A stretch of 64,000 nt of DNA from [Bacillus] enclensis (lineage in GTDB: Bacteria > Bacillota > Bacilli > Bacillales > Bacillaceae_B). Positions 47,749 through 57,781 of this stretch are shown one piece after another. The notes under the pieces are model-generated. The model searched no databases, had not been told where the DNA came from, and saw nothing but the letters and a program-made list of their open reading frames with translations. Every line of letters starts with the position of its first letter. Position 1 is the stretch's first letter. The stretch spans positions 1,158,249 to 1,222,248 of the forward strand of contig NZ_KQ758482.1 of NCBI RefSeq assembly GCF_001456935.1, given 5' to 3'. Both the position numbers and the translations under genes were made by a program.

Positions 47749-48696
47749 CTAGGCTGCCACATCCCGCTTCCTGAACACAAGGAATGCAAGGAGCTGGAAG
47801 ATGGCAAAATAGATCAGCAGCATAGTGATCGAGAAGCCCATCGTCATCCCCTTTACCATCGGCTGACTGAAACCGGTGTATTGGGTCAAATCGGTGTTGG
47901 CGAACAGGCTGTATTTCGCCCAGTCGAATTTCATTGCCAATAACCCTGTCGCATTAGATCCCATGAATAACAGGAATAGTGATAGACCGATGGCAAGGGA
48001 AGAACTTCTGAATACTGTCGAAATCATGAAAGCCATCGTTGCCATCATTGTTACATCAATTGATTTTAGAAGATATGTCTTAATTAAGTAACCAACCATA
48101 TTCTGCTCGACTACTTCCCCGTCGATATACGCCAGATGAACCGATTGGCCCGTGCCTCCGAACAGGATCAAACCGATCAGGAAGGAGACGGCGAAAAGAA
48201 TAGCCAGCATCGTCACTCCGTACAGGATGACCGTAATATATTTTGAGAGTAATATCTTTGTCCGTGAGATAGGGCGGATCAACAACAGCTTGATTGTTCC
48301 CCAGGAGAATTCACTTGCCACAATGCCCGCGGCAACGATGATTGCAAACAGTCCGACGAGCGTCACTGCGAATCCATTTGTTTCAACAAATGTCCAAACC
48401 GTTTCTTTTGTATTGGGTTCAATATCGTTTTTGATTCTATACTCGTTGATAGCAATATTTTTTTCGAACATACCTTTGCTGTAATTATCCATGCCGTTTT
48501 CGGATAGAACCTGCTTATCACCTTCCACCTGGGCGGTGAGCTCCTGCTTCCAGTTATCCGTTTCTTTCACTTTTGAATCTTCATATTTCGTGAATGCTCC
48601 GACCACCCCGATTATCAAAATCAATATACCGAGCATGACCCAGGTGCCGACCCGCTTGAAGATTTTCATCCATTCGTTCTTGATCAAATTAAGCAT
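47749..48696 (-). CDS. ABC-2 type transporter permease
   Basis: A 315-residue permease with six hydrophobic segments and a large extracytoplasmic loop after the first (about residues 35-120). The start [15 protein letters not shown] at 48696 overlaps the ATPase gene by 8 bases; the extension to 48729 is inside that gene. It works with the ATPase encoded just upstream. The substrate is not evident; such pairs often handle antimicrobial peptides or bacitracin-like compounds. Confidence 0.87.
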   Translation of the reverse strand: MLNLIKNEWMKIFKRVGTWVMLGILILIIGVVGAFTKYEDSKVKETDNWKQELTAQVEGDKQVLSENGMDNYSKGMFEKNIAINEYRIKNDIEPNTKETVWTFVETNGFAVTLVGLFAIIVAAGIVASEFSWGTIKLLLIRPISRTKILLSKYITVILYGVTMLAILFAVSFLIGLILFGGTGQSVHLAYIDGEVVEQNMVGYLIKTYLLKSIDVTMMATMAFMISTVFRSSSLAIGLSLFLLFMGSNATGLLAMKFDWAKYSLFANTDLTQYTGFSQPMVKGMTMGFSITMLLIYFAIFQLLAFLVFRKRDVAA

Positions 48697-49615
48697 GCAA
48701 GACTTCTCCCTTCTCATTCGTGATTTCAAGGAATCTGTCCTCTAGTGACTTCGCTACCTGCATGACGCTGTATATTTCTACGCCGTGTTCAACGAATGCC
48801 TTGACCAGCTGAGGCACCTGTTCCTTTGTGATCCCCGTTTGCAGTTTCTTGTTTTTCATTTCGAACACAAGTGAAGGATTAAAGGTCTTCATGACCGATC
48901 GTGCCTTTTCTTCATCATTCACTTCAAACTGATAGACAAGTTCCTTCCCGTCCACAAAATCCCGCACTGTCTGCACGTCCACAAGCTTTCCTTTTTGAAT
49001 GATCCCGATGCGGTCACACATCATCTCCATTTCGGAGAGGAGATGACTGGATACGATGACAGCCATGCCTTCTTCCTGTGCCAGCTTCCGGATATAGGCC
49101 CGGATTTCACGGATACCGGCAGGATCCAATCCATTCGTCGGTTCATCCAGTATCAGGATTTTTGGTCTGTGAAGCAGGCACTGCGCGAGGCCGAGCCGCT
49201 GTCTCATCCCAAGGGAATATGTCTTGACTTTATCTTGGATCCGATCGGTCAAGCCGACCAGTTCAACCACTTCCTTGATTCTTTCTTCCGTTATCCCTTT
49301 CTGCATCCGCGCGAAATGCTGCAGATTTTTGTATCCTGACATGAACTTATAAAGTTCCGGATTCTCTACGATGGCCCCTACAGATGAAATTGCCCCTTCG
49401 AAGTCCTTCTTGATGCTTTTACCGGAGATCAGAACATCCCCCTGCGATATGCTCATGAGTCCTACAATCATTCTGATTGTGGTTGTTTTCCCGGCTCCAT
49501 TCGGTCCCAGGAATCCAAAAACTTCTCCCTCATACACATCAAAAGAAAGGTCATCTATGATACTTTTTCCCTTAATGACTTTTGAAACGTTTTGTAACTT
49601 CACAATCGTATTCAT
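48689..49615 (-). CDS. ABC transporter ATP-binding protein (BcrA-like)
   Basis: A 308-residue ATPase: Walker [15 protein letters not shown]-loop region, signature [15 protein letters not shown], Walker [16 protein letters not shown], switch His in SSHLLSEME, then a C-terminal extension of about 90 residues as in BcrA-type export ATPases. Overlaps the preceding ATPase gene by 4 bases and the permease by 8. Confidence 0.92.
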   Translation of the reverse strand: MNTIVKLQNVSKVIKGKSIIDDLSFDVYEGEVFGFLGPNGAGKTTTIRMIVGLMSISQGDVLISGKSIKKDFEGAISSVGAIVENPELYKFMSGYKNLQHFARMQKGITEERIKEVVELVGLTDRIQDKVKTYSLGMRQRLGLAQCLLHRPKILILDEPTNGLDPAGIREIRAYIRKLAQEEGMAVIVSSHLLSEMEMMCDRIGIIQKGKLVDVQTVRDFVDGKELVYQFEVNDEEKARSVMKTFNPSLVFEMKNKKLQTGITKEQVPQLVKAFVEHGVEIYSVMQVAKSLEDRFLEITNEKGEVLHA

Positions 49616-50319
49616 TCTTCTCTACTCCCTTCAGCAGTCGTTTTTTTCAACCATTGCAGCACTGATAATCCTTCTTCTTCCCTCAGCTTCTCCACGTCGC
49701 AATGACCTTCGATCCTGCCATTGTGGATGATATAGGCTTCATCGAGGATCGCTTCGATTTCATCGATCTCATGCGTGGCGATGATGACCGTCTGATTGCC
49801 AAAGTCGATGTATGAGATGAGACTCTTCACGATCGAATCCCTGACCATCGGATCAAGGCCCGAAAACGGTTCATCCAGTAGAAGCACCTCTGTATTACGG
49901 GACAGGGTCAGGATAAGTTTCAATCTTCCACGATTTCCCTTTGATAAATGTTTAATTTTTTTATTTTTATCTAGATCCATGAATTCTGACAGCTCATATG
50001 CTTTCTTCCTATCAAAATCTTTGAACTGAGAAGCATAGAAGGAGATCATTCCATCAACGGTGAACGCTTCGTAGAACATATCAAGCTCTGTCAAATAAGC
50101 GACTTTATCCGCAATCTTCCTGGTTACTGCCCCTCCGCTCACGGTTACGATTCCGCTGGTCGGAATCACAAGACCCGCTATCATCTTCAGAGTGGTTGAT
50201 TTACCACTGCCGTTAGGACCCAGCAATCCGTATATTTTCCCTTTCTCAAACTGAAGGGTGGTGTTTTCAAGTGCCGTCCCATGACCATATTTTTTTGTCA
50301 CCTCTTGAAACCGGATCAC
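49612..50319 (-). CDS. ABC transporter ATP-binding protein (YtrB-like)
   Basis: A 235-residue ATPase with Walker [14 protein letters not shown], signature [15 protein letters not shown] (a weakly canonical form, as in YtrB proteins), Walker [16 protein letters not shown] and ATHEIDE. Its natural partner is probably the membrane protein encoded at 50691. GTG start right after the gntR stop. Confidence 0.91.
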   Translation of the reverse strand: MIRFQEVTKKYGHGTALENTTLQFEKGKIYGLLGPNGSGKSTTLKMIAGLVIPTSGIVTVSGGAVTRKIADKVAYLTELDMFYEAFTVDGMISFYASQFKDFDRKKAYELSEFMDLDKNKKIKHLSKGNRGRLKLILTLSRNTEVLLLDEPFSGLDPMVRDSIVKSLISYIDFGNQTVIIATHEIDEIEAILDEAYIIHNGRIEGHCDVEKLREEEGLSVLQWLKKTTAEGSREE

Positions 50320-50321
50320 GT

Positions 50322-50687
50322 CTATTCCCCCTCCCCATACTTTTCAAGGCTTTCGATCATTTGCTTCTGTGATAGACCGAGTTCTTTCATATTGCGGATG
50401 AATTGCTCCACCACTTCTTTTTGAACTTTCTCGTTCAGCACCGATAGAATCTCCTCGTTTTCCGTCACAAACGTCCCCTGTCCTCTCCTTGTCTCCACAA
50501 TGTCCATCCTTTCTAATTCACTGTACGTTCTTTGAATGGTATTCGGATTTACCCCGGACTGAATCGCCATCTCCCTGACGGAGGGAAGCTTATCTCCCGG
50601 ATGCAACTCTTTTCTGACGATTTCCCGGATGATGCGGTCTGCTATTTGCACGTATATCGGCTTTGATGCTGTATATTCTTCTGTCAT
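50322..50687 (-). CDS. GntR family regulator, YtrA type
   Basis: A 121-residue regulator: winged helix ([52 protein letters not shown]) plus a short helical C-terminal dimerisation tail instead of a ligand domain, which defines the YtrA subfamily. Such repressors sit in ABC-transporter operons induced by cell-wall antibiotics. A matching palindrome lies upstream of the operon. Confidence 0.9.
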   Translation of the reverse strand: MTEEYTASKPIYVQIADRIIREIVRKELHPGDKLPSVREMAIQSGVNPNTIQRTYSELERMDIVETRRGQGTFVTENEEILSVLNEKVQKEVVEQFIRNMKELGLSQKQMIESLEKYGEGE

Positions 50688-50690
50688 ACC

Positions 50691-51470
50691 TTACACCTCG
50701 ACTTTACGGTCTAATAACCAGCAGGAAATGATGAACAAAGTGACCATGACAAGCCCTTCAAACGCGAAGGGAAGGATGGGAAACGGGATGATTTCACTGT
50801 AAAACCCGGCATCGGCATTTTTCTGCCCTACTGAAAAAGCAAAGCCTGCAGGTACATCGATTGTCCACGCTTCAAAAAGCTTTTGCACCCACCCGAAGCT
50901 CATCAGCATCGCTGTTATGCTTTGATAGATAATGATAAACCCCAATATGAACAGCCATCTTATGTTTTTGATGGCCGGGAATTTACCGAGTGCGTAATAA
51001 AATGTCCAAAAGAAGAATATCCAGATGGAAAAATTAATAGCTGCAGCTGTGATCCCAAGATTGAATAAGATCCCTTCTTTAAATGGCCAATAGGAAAAGA
51101 AGTTCACTGTATCCGGCAGGCCTGCAAGGCTGATGACCCCCAGAATATCAACCAGTAAAAAAGAAGCGATTGAATAAATGAAAGCAATGATCAATTTGGG
51201 AAGGATCAGTTTAAAACCGCTTTGCGGACTGTGCAGCCAAAGCTGAGTCTTTCCTTCCACTCTAAGCATCGAGAATAAAATGACCGGCATGACGGCAAGA
51301 TGGAAAATCCCGAGCATAATGACAAACACAACCACAACAGTCGGTTCGCCTGTCACCCTGCCAAGTATCAGCCCCAATGCATAAATGAATAAGATAATGG
51401 CGATCCAGCCGTAAAACCATATTTTCGATGTTTTAAAATCCTTCCAAAGAAGTCCTTTAAATGCGCTCAT
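50691..51470 (-). CDS. Membrane protein, ABC permease subunit
   Basis: A 259-residue protein with about six hydrophobic helices (start MSAFKGLLWKDFKTSKIWFY). First gene of the five-gene operon, directly before the GntR regulator. Likely the permease working with the YtrB-like ATPase. No closer identity can be given from the sequence. Confidence 0.78.
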   Translation of the reverse strand: MSAFKGLLWKDFKTSKIWFYGWIAIILFIYALGLILGRVTGEPTVVVVFVIMLGIFHLAVMPVILFSMLRVEGKTQLWLHSPQSGFKLILPKLIIAFIYSIASFLLVDILGVISLAGLPDTVNFFSYWPFKEGILFNLGITAAAINFSIWIFFFWTFYYALGKFPAIKNIRWLFILGFIIIYQSITAMLMSFGWVQKLFEAWTIDVPAGFAFSVGQKNADAGFYSEIIPFPILPFAFEGLVMVTLFIISCWLLDRKVEV

Positions 51471-51494
51471 ATCCGACTCTCCCTAAAGTGTTTT

Positions 51495-51518
51495 AGTGTT
51501 CTAGTTAGATAGTACACT
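51495..51518. promoter_or_regulatory. Candidate GntR/YtrA operator
   Basis: AGTGTTCTAGTTAGATAGTACACT, here noted as arms AGTGTtCTA and TAGtACACT: an imperfect 24-bp palindrome 25 bases before the operon's first start codon, on the operon's promoter. Confidence 0.55.
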
Positions 51519-51616
51519 ATGACACATTTGAAAGTCAATCCTTTTTACATAAAATGGGTTCATTAATTTTATGGGTTGTGTAAAGCTATAAAAAAGCATA
51601 TACGGGGAGGAATATC

Positions 51617-52051
51617 ATGAATTCTTCAAGGAGAGGCTGGACAGATTCCGAGGAAAAACTGTTAATTGAAACAGTGGATTCTTTTTTAGGAAAGGGACTT
51701 GCAAAGAAAGCGGCGTTCCAGGAAGTCGCTGCAAAAATAAACCGCACCACGGCGACATGTTCGCATCACTATTATTCAATCAGGAAAAAGAAAGCACCGG
51801 CAACAGACGATTCTCCCCTTACCCTGCAGGATTGTATCCAATGCCTGAAAAACATACAGCAGCCTGATTCGCTAGCCGGGGAAAATGATAGGCTGCAGAA
51901 AGAAAAGAAGGAGCTCCTTCATGCTCAGAAAGAGTTGAAGGTCAGATATGAGAGTCTCCTGAAAAAACAAAAGAAGCTGCAGCAGCTGCTCTCAATCCTT
52001 AAAGAAGTGGAGCATTACAATGAGGCTTCATCCAAACCCGTCATCCATTGA
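51617..52051 (+). CDS. RsfA-family prespore transcription regulator-like protein
   Basis: A 144-residue protein. N-terminal Myb/SANT-like domain (RRGWTDSEEKLLIETVDSFL, KKAAFQEVAAKINRTTATCS, HHYYSIRK), then a long coiled coil (about 85-135) rich in Lys/Glu/Leu. This is the layout of RsfA/YlbO regulators acting in the forespore. Which member it is cannot be told. Ribosome site GGGGAGGA. Confidence 0.8.
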   Translation: MNSSRRGWTDSEEKLLIETVDSFLGKGLAKKAAFQEVAAKINRTTATCSHHYYSIRKKKAPATDDSPLTLQDCIQCLKNIQQPDSLAGENDRLQKEKKELLHAQKELKVRYESLLKKQKKLQQLLSILKEVEHYNEASSKPVIH

Positions 52052-52087
52052 AGCTCCTACATGGACAAAAGTGATTTAGACAAAGTA

Positions 52088-52132
52088 AAACCCGAACTAA
52101 TTTGAATGCGATGAGGCAAATTAGTTCGGGTT
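52088..52132. terminator. Hairpin after the RsfA-like gene
   Basis: AACCCGAACTAATTTG / CAAATTAGTTCGGGTT, perfect 16-base stem; no long T-run, so it may work in both directions, including as an end for tcdA. Confidence 0.7.
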
Positions 52133-52171
52133 ATTAATTTGTTCATTGTACTTTTATGGCTTAGCTCATTC

Positions 52172-52401
52172 AGCGGTTGATTGGAGTGCAAGACGATGAC
52201 TCCTATCAGAAAAGCGGAAGGGCTTTGAAGAGAGACGTGTGGCATAAGACGAATCGGCCACAAAGGCGGTTTTTTGCCTTCTTGGACGGTTTGGCTCATG
52301 ACATGTGTCTCTAAGCCCTGTAGCTGGACAGTTAATCACTCGGGAATATGTCTGGAGGCTCACGGGTCACCCGCGGAAAGCGTAGTCTTGCACGGAAATC
52401 A
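52172..52401. repeat. Composite repeat (A inside B), left of tcdA
   Basis: Family B arms AGCGGTTGATTGGAGTGCAA (left) and GTCTTGCACGGAAATCA (right), interrupted at 52209-52330 by a 122-bp family A unit. The inner parts of B are more eroded than in the copy at 37272. It faces an inverted sister copy on the other side of tcdA. Together with the hairpin at 52088 it fills the 52052-52479 gap. Confidence 0.85.
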
Positions 52402-52479
52402 TTAGCGTTGTTTATAGTTCACTCTAAAATGTTCGTCTTAATACATTGGATTTTTAGTTTTGTCCAAACTTCTTTTCTC

Positions 52480-53244
52480 TTATTTATCTTTCACTCGTTT
52501 AATTTCGATATCTTTCAATAGCTGATTCACAACGTAACTTGCCTGGATCAATCCTGCCACAGATGGAACAAAAGCATTTGAAGAAGGCGGCATCTGTGCC
52601 TTCCTGATCTTGGCATCGTCCTTCCCGACTTCCTTACGTACATCTTCACGGATGACAATCGGACTTTCATCCGAAAATACGACAGGCACACCCTTTTTGA
52701 TTCCTTCTTTCTTCAAACGAGTACGGACGACTTTCGCAATCGGATCCGTATGCGTTTTACTGATATCGGCAATCTGGAAGCGGGTCGGATCTGTTTTATT
52801 TGCCGCACCCATACTTGAAATTAACGGAATATCCCTTTTCAAGCATTCTTTCATAAGATGGATTTTGTATACGATCGTATCGGAAGAATCAATCACAAAG
52901 TCCAAGCCATGGCTGAAGAACTCTTCATATGTTTCTTCTGTATAGAACATCTTCAATGAGATGACTTCACATTCGGGGTTAATATCTTTGATTCGGTCGC
53001 GCATCAGATCCGCTTTGGGTTTTCCTACAGTGGAAAGGAGTGCATGAATCTGGCGGTTTACATTTGTGATATCAACATCGTCTTTATCCACGAGCACGAG
53101 GCGGCCGACACCGGAACGCGCCAATGCCTCTGCTGCAAAAGAGCCCACTCCGCCGATTCCAAGAACGGCAACGGTGCTGTTCTTGAGGATATCGAGTCCT
53201 TCCTTTCCGATCGCTAGTTCATTTCTGGAAAACTGGTGTAGCAT
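52480..53244 (-). CDS. tcdA: TcdA, tRNA threonylcarbamoyladenosine dehydratase
   Basis: A 254-residue E1-like enzyme (YrvM) that cyclises t6A37 in tRNA to ct6A using ATP. Nucleotide motif VLGIGGVGSFAAEALARSG, DVDITNVNRQIHA, and DSSDTIVYKIHL are present. ATG at 53244 (MLHQFSRNELAIG) follows GGAGTTGA; ATG at 53271 was rejected. Flanked by inverted composite repeats. Confidence 0.94.
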   Translation of the reverse strand: MLHQFSRNELAIGKEGLDILKNSTVAVLGIGGVGSFAAEALARSGVGRLVLVDKDDVDITNVNRQIHALLSTVGKPKADLMRDRIKDINPECEVISLKMFYTEETYEEFFSHGLDFVIDSSDTIVYKIHLMKECLKRDIPLISSMGAANKTDPTRFQIADISKTHTDPIAKVVRTRLKKEGIKKGVPVVFSDESPIVIREDVRKEVGKDDAKIRKAQMPPSSNAFVPSVAGLIQASYVVNQLLKDIEIKRVKDK

Positions 53245-53358
53245 TCGATCAACTCCATTATAAGTATTCAACTGGGTTTATACTGAATTAGAATAAAGGA
53301 TAGCAGGGGGAAAATCAACTTGAAAACTTTTCTGAGCTTTGTCTTCTATCTCCGCTTT

Positions 53359-53583
53359 TGATTTCCGTGCAAGACTTCGCTTTCCGCGGGCAGCCCGTGA
53401 GCCTCTAAACTAATTCCAAGGTAACTGTCCAGCTACAGGGCTTAGAGGCACATGTCATAAGCCAAACCGACCAAGAAGGCAAAGAACGCCTTCACGGCCG
53501 ATTCGTCTTATGCCACACGCCTCTCTTCAAAGCCCTTCCGCTTTTCTGATAGGAGTCTTCGTCTTGCACTCCAATCAACCGCT
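53359..53583. repeat. Composite repeat (A inside B), right of tcdA
   Basis: Opposite orientation to the copy at 52172: B arms TGATTTCCGTGCAAGACTTC and CCAATCAACCGCT, with the family A unit reversed at 53426-53546. Both copies share the same junction, GACTCCTATC next to AGAAAAGCGG. Confidence 0.85.
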
Positions 53584-53682
53584 GGAGTCAACTTAAAAAG
53601 TCGAATGTACTATAAATCCCCATCTATCCTTACTATACCGCCATCATTCTCATTATTACCTTTCTCTTTCAATTGGGCACAT

Positions 53683-53715
53683 AAAAAAACCAGGCAATGC
53701 TTCAGCCTGGTTTTA
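53683..53715 (-). terminator. Terminator of 6S RNA
   Basis: On the minus strand AACCAGGCTGAAGCATTGCCTGGTTTTTTT.. type hairpin (stem ACCAGGC / GCCTGGT), 26 bases beyond the predicted mature 3' end. Confidence 0.88.
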
Positions 53716-53740
53716 TATCAAATAATGTTTCATTTCAATT

Positions 53741-53942
53741 GAAGTAAACGAGTCCCAATTGTGCCGTCGCTGCGATTCCTTCGTTTTGAACCCGCTCTCG
53801 GCAGGTGGGTGCTTTGCTCTGTTAGTTGTAAGTCCACTGAAAGAGGCATGAACGCGTAACAGAAACGACAAGCTCCCAAAGTTTTAATTGTTCGGTCAAA
53901 ACTATCAGGGTTAACGTCGTACACATCAGGACTCGTTTGATT
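53741..53942 (-). ncRNA. bsrA: 6S RNA (6S-1/BsrA type)
   Basis: Global regulator that binds sigma-A RNA polymerase as a promoter mimic. The minus strand shows a closing stem AAACGAGTCC (5', 53938-53929) with GGGACTCGTTT (3', 53756-53746), and the conserved blocks GGGAGCTTGT, GTTCATGCCTC, AGTGGACTTACAACTAACAG, CACCCACCTGCCGAGAGCGG and GGAATCGCAGCGACGGCACA. Position between aspS and tcdA (yrvM) matches bsrA of B. subtilis. Confidence 0.93.
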
Positions 53943-53948
53943 GTTTAA

Positions 53949-53977
53949 ATCATATCATAAGAAGTTTGAATTTTCAA
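53949..53977 (-). promoter_or_regulatory. Sigma-A promoter of 6S RNA
   Basis: TTGAAA at 53977-53972 and TATGAT at 53954-53949 with a 17-base spacer; start expected near 53942, agreeing with the RNA's 5' end. Confidence 0.8.
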
Positions 53978-53997
53978 TGAATGGCCCTTAGGAACTT

Positions 53998-55770
53998 TTA
54001 CTCATTCTTCAAATCAAGTGATAATGATAGTTCCTTCAATTGAGCTTCACTGACTCCGCCCGGCGCTTCCGTCAGCATGCAGCTTGCGCTTGCCGTCTTA
54101 GGGAAGGCGATGGTATCACGCAAGTTGGTGCGTCCTGCAAGTAGCATGACCAGACGATCGAGGCCGAGTGCGATCCCGCCGTGAGGAGGCGTCCCGTATT
54201 CAAATGCTTCCAACAAGAATCCGAACTGCTCCTGGGCTTCTTCTTTTGAGAATCCAAGTACTTTGAACATCTTCTCCTGGATGTCGCGTTCGTAGATACG
54301 GAGGGATCCTCCTCCGAGTTCATATCCATTCAACACAAGGTCATATGCTTCTGCACGGACATCGGCAGGGTTTGAATCGAATTTTTCAAGGTCTTCGCGC
54401 ACAGGCATCGTAAACGGGTGATGCGCTGCATAGTAACGATTTTCTTCCTCATCGAATTCAAGAAGCGGCCAGTCTGTCACCCAAAGGAAATTGAATTTAC
54501 TCTCATCAATCAATTCAAGTTCTTTTCCTAATTTCAAGCGAAGGGCTCCCAATGCATCTGCTACAACAGATTTTTTATCTGCCACGAATAGAAGCAGGTC
54601 ACCCGTTTCAGCCTCTGAAGCAGCAGAGATTTGGGAAGCATCTTCTTCTGAAACGAATTTTGAAATTGGCCCTTTCAAACCTTCCTCCTCAACTTTCAGC
54701 CAGGCAAGTCCCTTCGCTCCATAACGTGAAACGAATTCAGTCAATCCGTCAATATCTTTACGGGAATACTTTGAAGCAGCTCCTTTGACATTAATCAGTT
54801 TCACCTGACCGCCTGAACCGACTGCTCCAGAGAAGACTTTGAATCCTGAATCCTTCACGATTTCAGACACGTCGACAAGCTCCATCGCGAAGCGGGTATC
54901 AGGTTTATCCGAACCATAACGATTCATGGCATCATCGTATGTCATGCGCGGGAACGGTGTTTCGACCGTCAAGCCCTTAGCATCATTCATGAGCTTTTTC
55001 ATCATCTCTTCGACAAGCGCCATGATTTCCTCTTTGTCCATGAAGCTCATTTCCATATCGATCTGGGTGAATTCCGGCTGGCGGTCTGCGCGGAGATCCT
55101 CATCACGGAAACAGCGTGCAATCTGATAATAACGGTCAAAGCCTGAAACCATCAGCAGCTGCTTGAAAATCTGAGGGGATTGCGGCAGCGCGTAGAATTC
55201 ACCGGGATGCACGCGGCTCGGCACCAAATAATCACGTGCCCCTTCTGGAGTGCTCTTTGTCAAGATCGGCGTTTCGACATCCAGGAATCCATTGTCGTTC
55301 AAGAATGAGCGGAAAGAAGACGTCACATTGTGTCGCATTTTAAATGTATCAGCCATGACAGAACGGCGAAGGTCGATATAACGGTATTTCAGACGGACAT
55401 CTTCGGACACTTCCATTTGGTCGTCAATCATAAATGGAGGCGTCTTTGCTTCATTGATGATGTCCACTTTATCAACCTGGATTTCTACTTTCCCTGTCTT
55501 CAGGTTGGGGTTGACCGTACCTTCCCCTCTTTCGACAACCGTACCGGTAATGCTCAGCACATATTCATTCCGGATCTTCTCGGCAAGATTCAGCGCTTCT
55601 GCCGAGTGATCTGGATTGAATACAGCCTGTACGATTCCTTCCCTGTCCCTGAGGTCGATGAAAATCAATCCGCCGAGGTCCCTTCTTTTCTGGACCCATC
55701 CCTTGATTGTCACTTTTTTGCCAATGAATTCTTCTGTTATTTCACCGCAGTATGCTGTTCTTTTTGACAT
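53998..55770 (-). CDS. aspS: AspS, aspartyl-tRNA synthetase
   Basis: A 590-residue class IIb synthetase: N-terminal OB anticodon domain ([20 protein letters not shown]), catalytic motifs 2 ([20 protein letters not shown]) and 3 ([14 protein letters not shown]), and the bacterial insertion domain between. ATG at 55770 ([11 protein letters not shown]) follows AAGGAGGAG; the start at 55800 overlaps hisS. 34 bases after hisS, same operon. Confidence 0.96.
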   Translation of the reverse strand: MSKRTAYCGEITEEFIGKKVTIKGWVQKRRDLGGLIFIDLRDREGIVQAVFNPDHSAEALNLAEKIRNEYVLSITGTVVERGEGTVNPNLKTGKVEIQVDKVDIINEAKTPPFMIDDQMEVSEDVRLKYRYIDLRRSVMADTFKMRHNVTSSFRSFLNDNGFLDVETPILTKSTPEGARDYLVPSRVHPGEFYALPQSPQIFKQLLMVSGFDRYYQIARCFRDEDLRADRQPEFTQIDMEMSFMDKEEIMALVEEMMKKLMNDAKGLTVETPFPRMTYDDAMNRYGSDKPDTRFAMELVDVSEIVKDSGFKVFSGAVGSGGQVKLINVKGAASKYSRKDIDGLTEFVSRYGAKGLAWLKVEEEGLKGPISKFVSEEDASQISAASEAETGDLLLFVADKKSVVADALGALRLKLGKELELIDESKFNFLWVTDWPLLEFDEEENRYYAAHHPFTMPVREDLEKFDSNPADVRAEAYDLVLNGYELGGGSLRIYERDIQEKMFKVLGFSKEEAQEQFGFLLEAFEYGTPPHGGIALGLDRLVMLLAGRTNLRDTIAFPKTASASCMLTEAPGGVSEAQLKELSLSLDLKNE

Positions 55771-55804
55771 TTTGTTCTCCTCCTTGATGAATTCCTGCAT
55801 TTAT

Positions 55805-57076
55805 TTAGGATAATTTTCCTTTAACCGTTTCAACAAATTGTTCTAGGGCGATTTCTTCCTGCTCCCCAGTTGTCATGTCTTTCAGATTGATTTTATTTTC
55901 TTTCAGCTCATCGTCGCCGATCACTGCCACATATTTGGCCTGGCTTCTGTCCGCTGCTTTGAACTGGGCTTTCAGCTTCCGGTCAAGATAATCCTTCTCG
56001 GAAGAAATACCTTCTTTTCTTACAGTGTGAAGAAGCTTTACAGCATAATCCTTGGCTTCTTCGCCAAGCGCAACGATGAACAGATCGATCCCCTCATTGA
56101 TCGGCAGGCCGACTCCTTCAGCCTCCAGTGCCGCAAGCAGTCTTTCAATACTGAATGCAAATCCGATTCCAGGCGTTTCAGGGCCGCCGATTTCTTCGAC
56201 AAGACCGTTATAGCGTCCGCCTCCGCAAAGCGTCGTGATCGCTCCGAAGCCCTCCGCATTACTCATGATTTCAAATGCTGTGTGATTATAGTAGTCGAGT
56301 CCCCTTACGAGCGTTGGATCCACTTCGAATTCTACATCCATATCTTTAAGGTAACGCTGGACTTTTTCAAAATAGTCCCTTGACTCATCATTCAAGTATT
56401 CGAGGATGGACGGAGCCGTTGCCATCAATTCATGGTCACGGTCTTTTTTGCAATCCAATATCCTCAATGGATTTTTCTCCAAACGGTTTTGACAATCGCC
56501 GCAGAATTCATCGATCCTTGGCTTAAAGTGGTTGATGAGAGCTTCCCTGTGTGCATTCCTGCTTCCGGCATCCCCTAGACTGTTGATGACCAGCTTCAAC
56601 TGTTTCAATCCCAATTCCTTATAGATGCTCATTGCAAGCGAGAGCACCTCCGCATCGATTGCCGGATCTTCACTCCCGAGTGCTTCGACACCGAATTGAA
56701 CGAACTGGCGGTAGCGGCCTGCCTGCGGACGCTCATACCTGAACATCGGGCCGGAATAGTACAGTTTCACAGGCTGACCCGGATTCCCGTACATCTTATT
56801 GCCCACAAACGACCTTACTACTGATGCCGTTCCTTCAGGACGGAGTGCAAGGCTTCTTCCTCCCCTGTCTTCAAACATATACATTTCCTTCTGGACGATA
56901 TCCGTTGTATCACCGACACCCCTTGTAAATAATTCGCTTGATTCAAAGATCGGTGTGCGGATTTCTTTATATTGATAGGCATGGCATAGTTTTTTTGCCG
57001 TTTCCTCTACATACTGCCACTTCTCCACATCCCCGGGCAATATATCCTGGGTACCTCTAGGTATTTGAATGGACAC
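55805..57076 (-). CDS. hisS: HisS, histidyl-tRNA synthetase
   Basis: A 423-residue class IIa synthetase with [12 protein letters not shown] at the N-terminus, motif 2 [15 protein letters not shown], HisA motif [14 protein letters not shown], and motif 3 [15 protein letters not shown], then the anticodon-binding domain. First gene of hisS-aspS under a T-box leader. Confidence 0.97.
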   Translation of the reverse strand: MSIQIPRGTQDILPGDVEKWQYVEETAKKLCHAYQYKEIRTPIFESSELFTRGVGDTTDIVQKEMYMFEDRGGRSLALRPEGTASVVRSFVGNKMYGNPGQPVKLYYSGPMFRYERPQAGRYRQFVQFGVEALGSEDPAIDAEVLSLAMSIYKELGLKQLKLVINSLGDAGSRNAHREALINHFKPRIDEFCGDCQNRLEKNPLRILDCKKDRDHELMATAPSILEYLNDESRDYFEKVQRYLKDMDVEFEVDPTLVRGLDYYNHTAFEIMSNAEGFGAITTLCGGGRYNGLVEEIGGPETPGIGFAFSIERLLAALEAEGVGLPINEGIDLFIVALGEEAKDYAVKLLHTVRKEGISSEKDYLDRKLKAQFKAADRSQAKYVAVIGDDELKENKINLKDMTTGEQEEIALEQFVETVKGKLS

Positions 57077-57113
57077 GTTGAATTCCTCCTTAGAACAAAC
57101 TAATTTATGTAAA

Positions 57114-57391
57114 TAAAAAAAGCCCTCGATCCCTTGTCATAAATAACAAGGGACGAGAGCTGTTATCCCGTGGTGCCACCCTAATTGAGGCCTGAAAAGA
57201 CCTCCACTTGAGCCAGTTAACGCCTGGTACGTTCATCTCCTACTAGTAGTCGTTCAGAGCGAAACCTTCCCGAGTGTTCATTCACTAAGGCACTTTGCAG
57301 AATGCTTTCAGCCGCGGCATTTCCTCTCTTATCCAAGTGGTTCTCTCAGTTACTATTCTCGATCATCGGTTTTATAAAATGTTATTTTATT
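57114..57391 (-). ncRNA. T-box leader of hisS-aspS
   Basis: T-box AGGGTGGCACCACGG at 57182-57168 on the minus strand, followed by terminator AGCTCTCGTCCCTTGT ... ACAAGGGATCGAGGGCTTTTTTT ending near 57114. Stem I-like segments and an AGAGAGGAAA S-turn-like element lie upstream. The specifier was not resolved by eye; His or Asp are the candidates from the operon content. Confidence 0.92.
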
Positions 57392-57397
57392 TCTATA

Positions 57398-57426
57398 ATG
57401 ATACGTATGGCATAAGTTCATGTCAA
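57398..57426 (-). promoter_or_regulatory. Sigma-A promoter of hisS-aspS
   Basis: TTGACA at 57426-57421 and TATCAT at 57403-57398, 17-base spacer; start near 57391. Confidence 0.85.
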
Positions 57427-57447
57427 GAGGATGAACAAAAATATTTA

Positions 57448-57624
57448 TCAGGATCTTTCCATTTTCTTTTTCAATAACTTAACTTCCCTCAATGAAAGCC
57501 CGAATTCAGATGCAAGTTCGACATTGACCGCATCTTTCTCCCGTTCTACAAAATGATGAAAATCCAAACCGAATAACTGGTTCTCACCGTTTGAACTCAT
57601 AAAATGTTTATCACTCGACCTCAT
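57448..57624 (-). CDS. yrzK: YrzK-like small protein
   Basis: A 58-residue protein (MRSSDKHFMSSNGENQLFGL start) with a C-terminal helix-turn-helix-like stretch VELASEFGLSLREVKLLKKK. It occupies the place of yrzK between yrvJ and hisS. Function unknown; the HTH-like tail suggests nucleic-acid binding. The start at 57624 or 57633 is uncertain. The gene lies in the same direction as hisS, upstream of its promoter. Confidence 0.72.
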   Translation of the reverse strand: MRSSDKHFMSSNGENQLFGLDFHHFVEREKDAVNVELASEFGLSLREVKLLKKKMERS

Positions 57625-57781
57625 GCAGACCATCCTTTCACCTATTCATATCTACTATCATTTCCAAATACCCAATTTTCTTTCGTTTTGAAGGAATTTT
57701 AATTTTTTTATCGTATTAAAACGGTAATGGCATTTTTTTATCGGGGTGCAATAAAAGTTCCTTTGCAGACTCCGATAAAAA

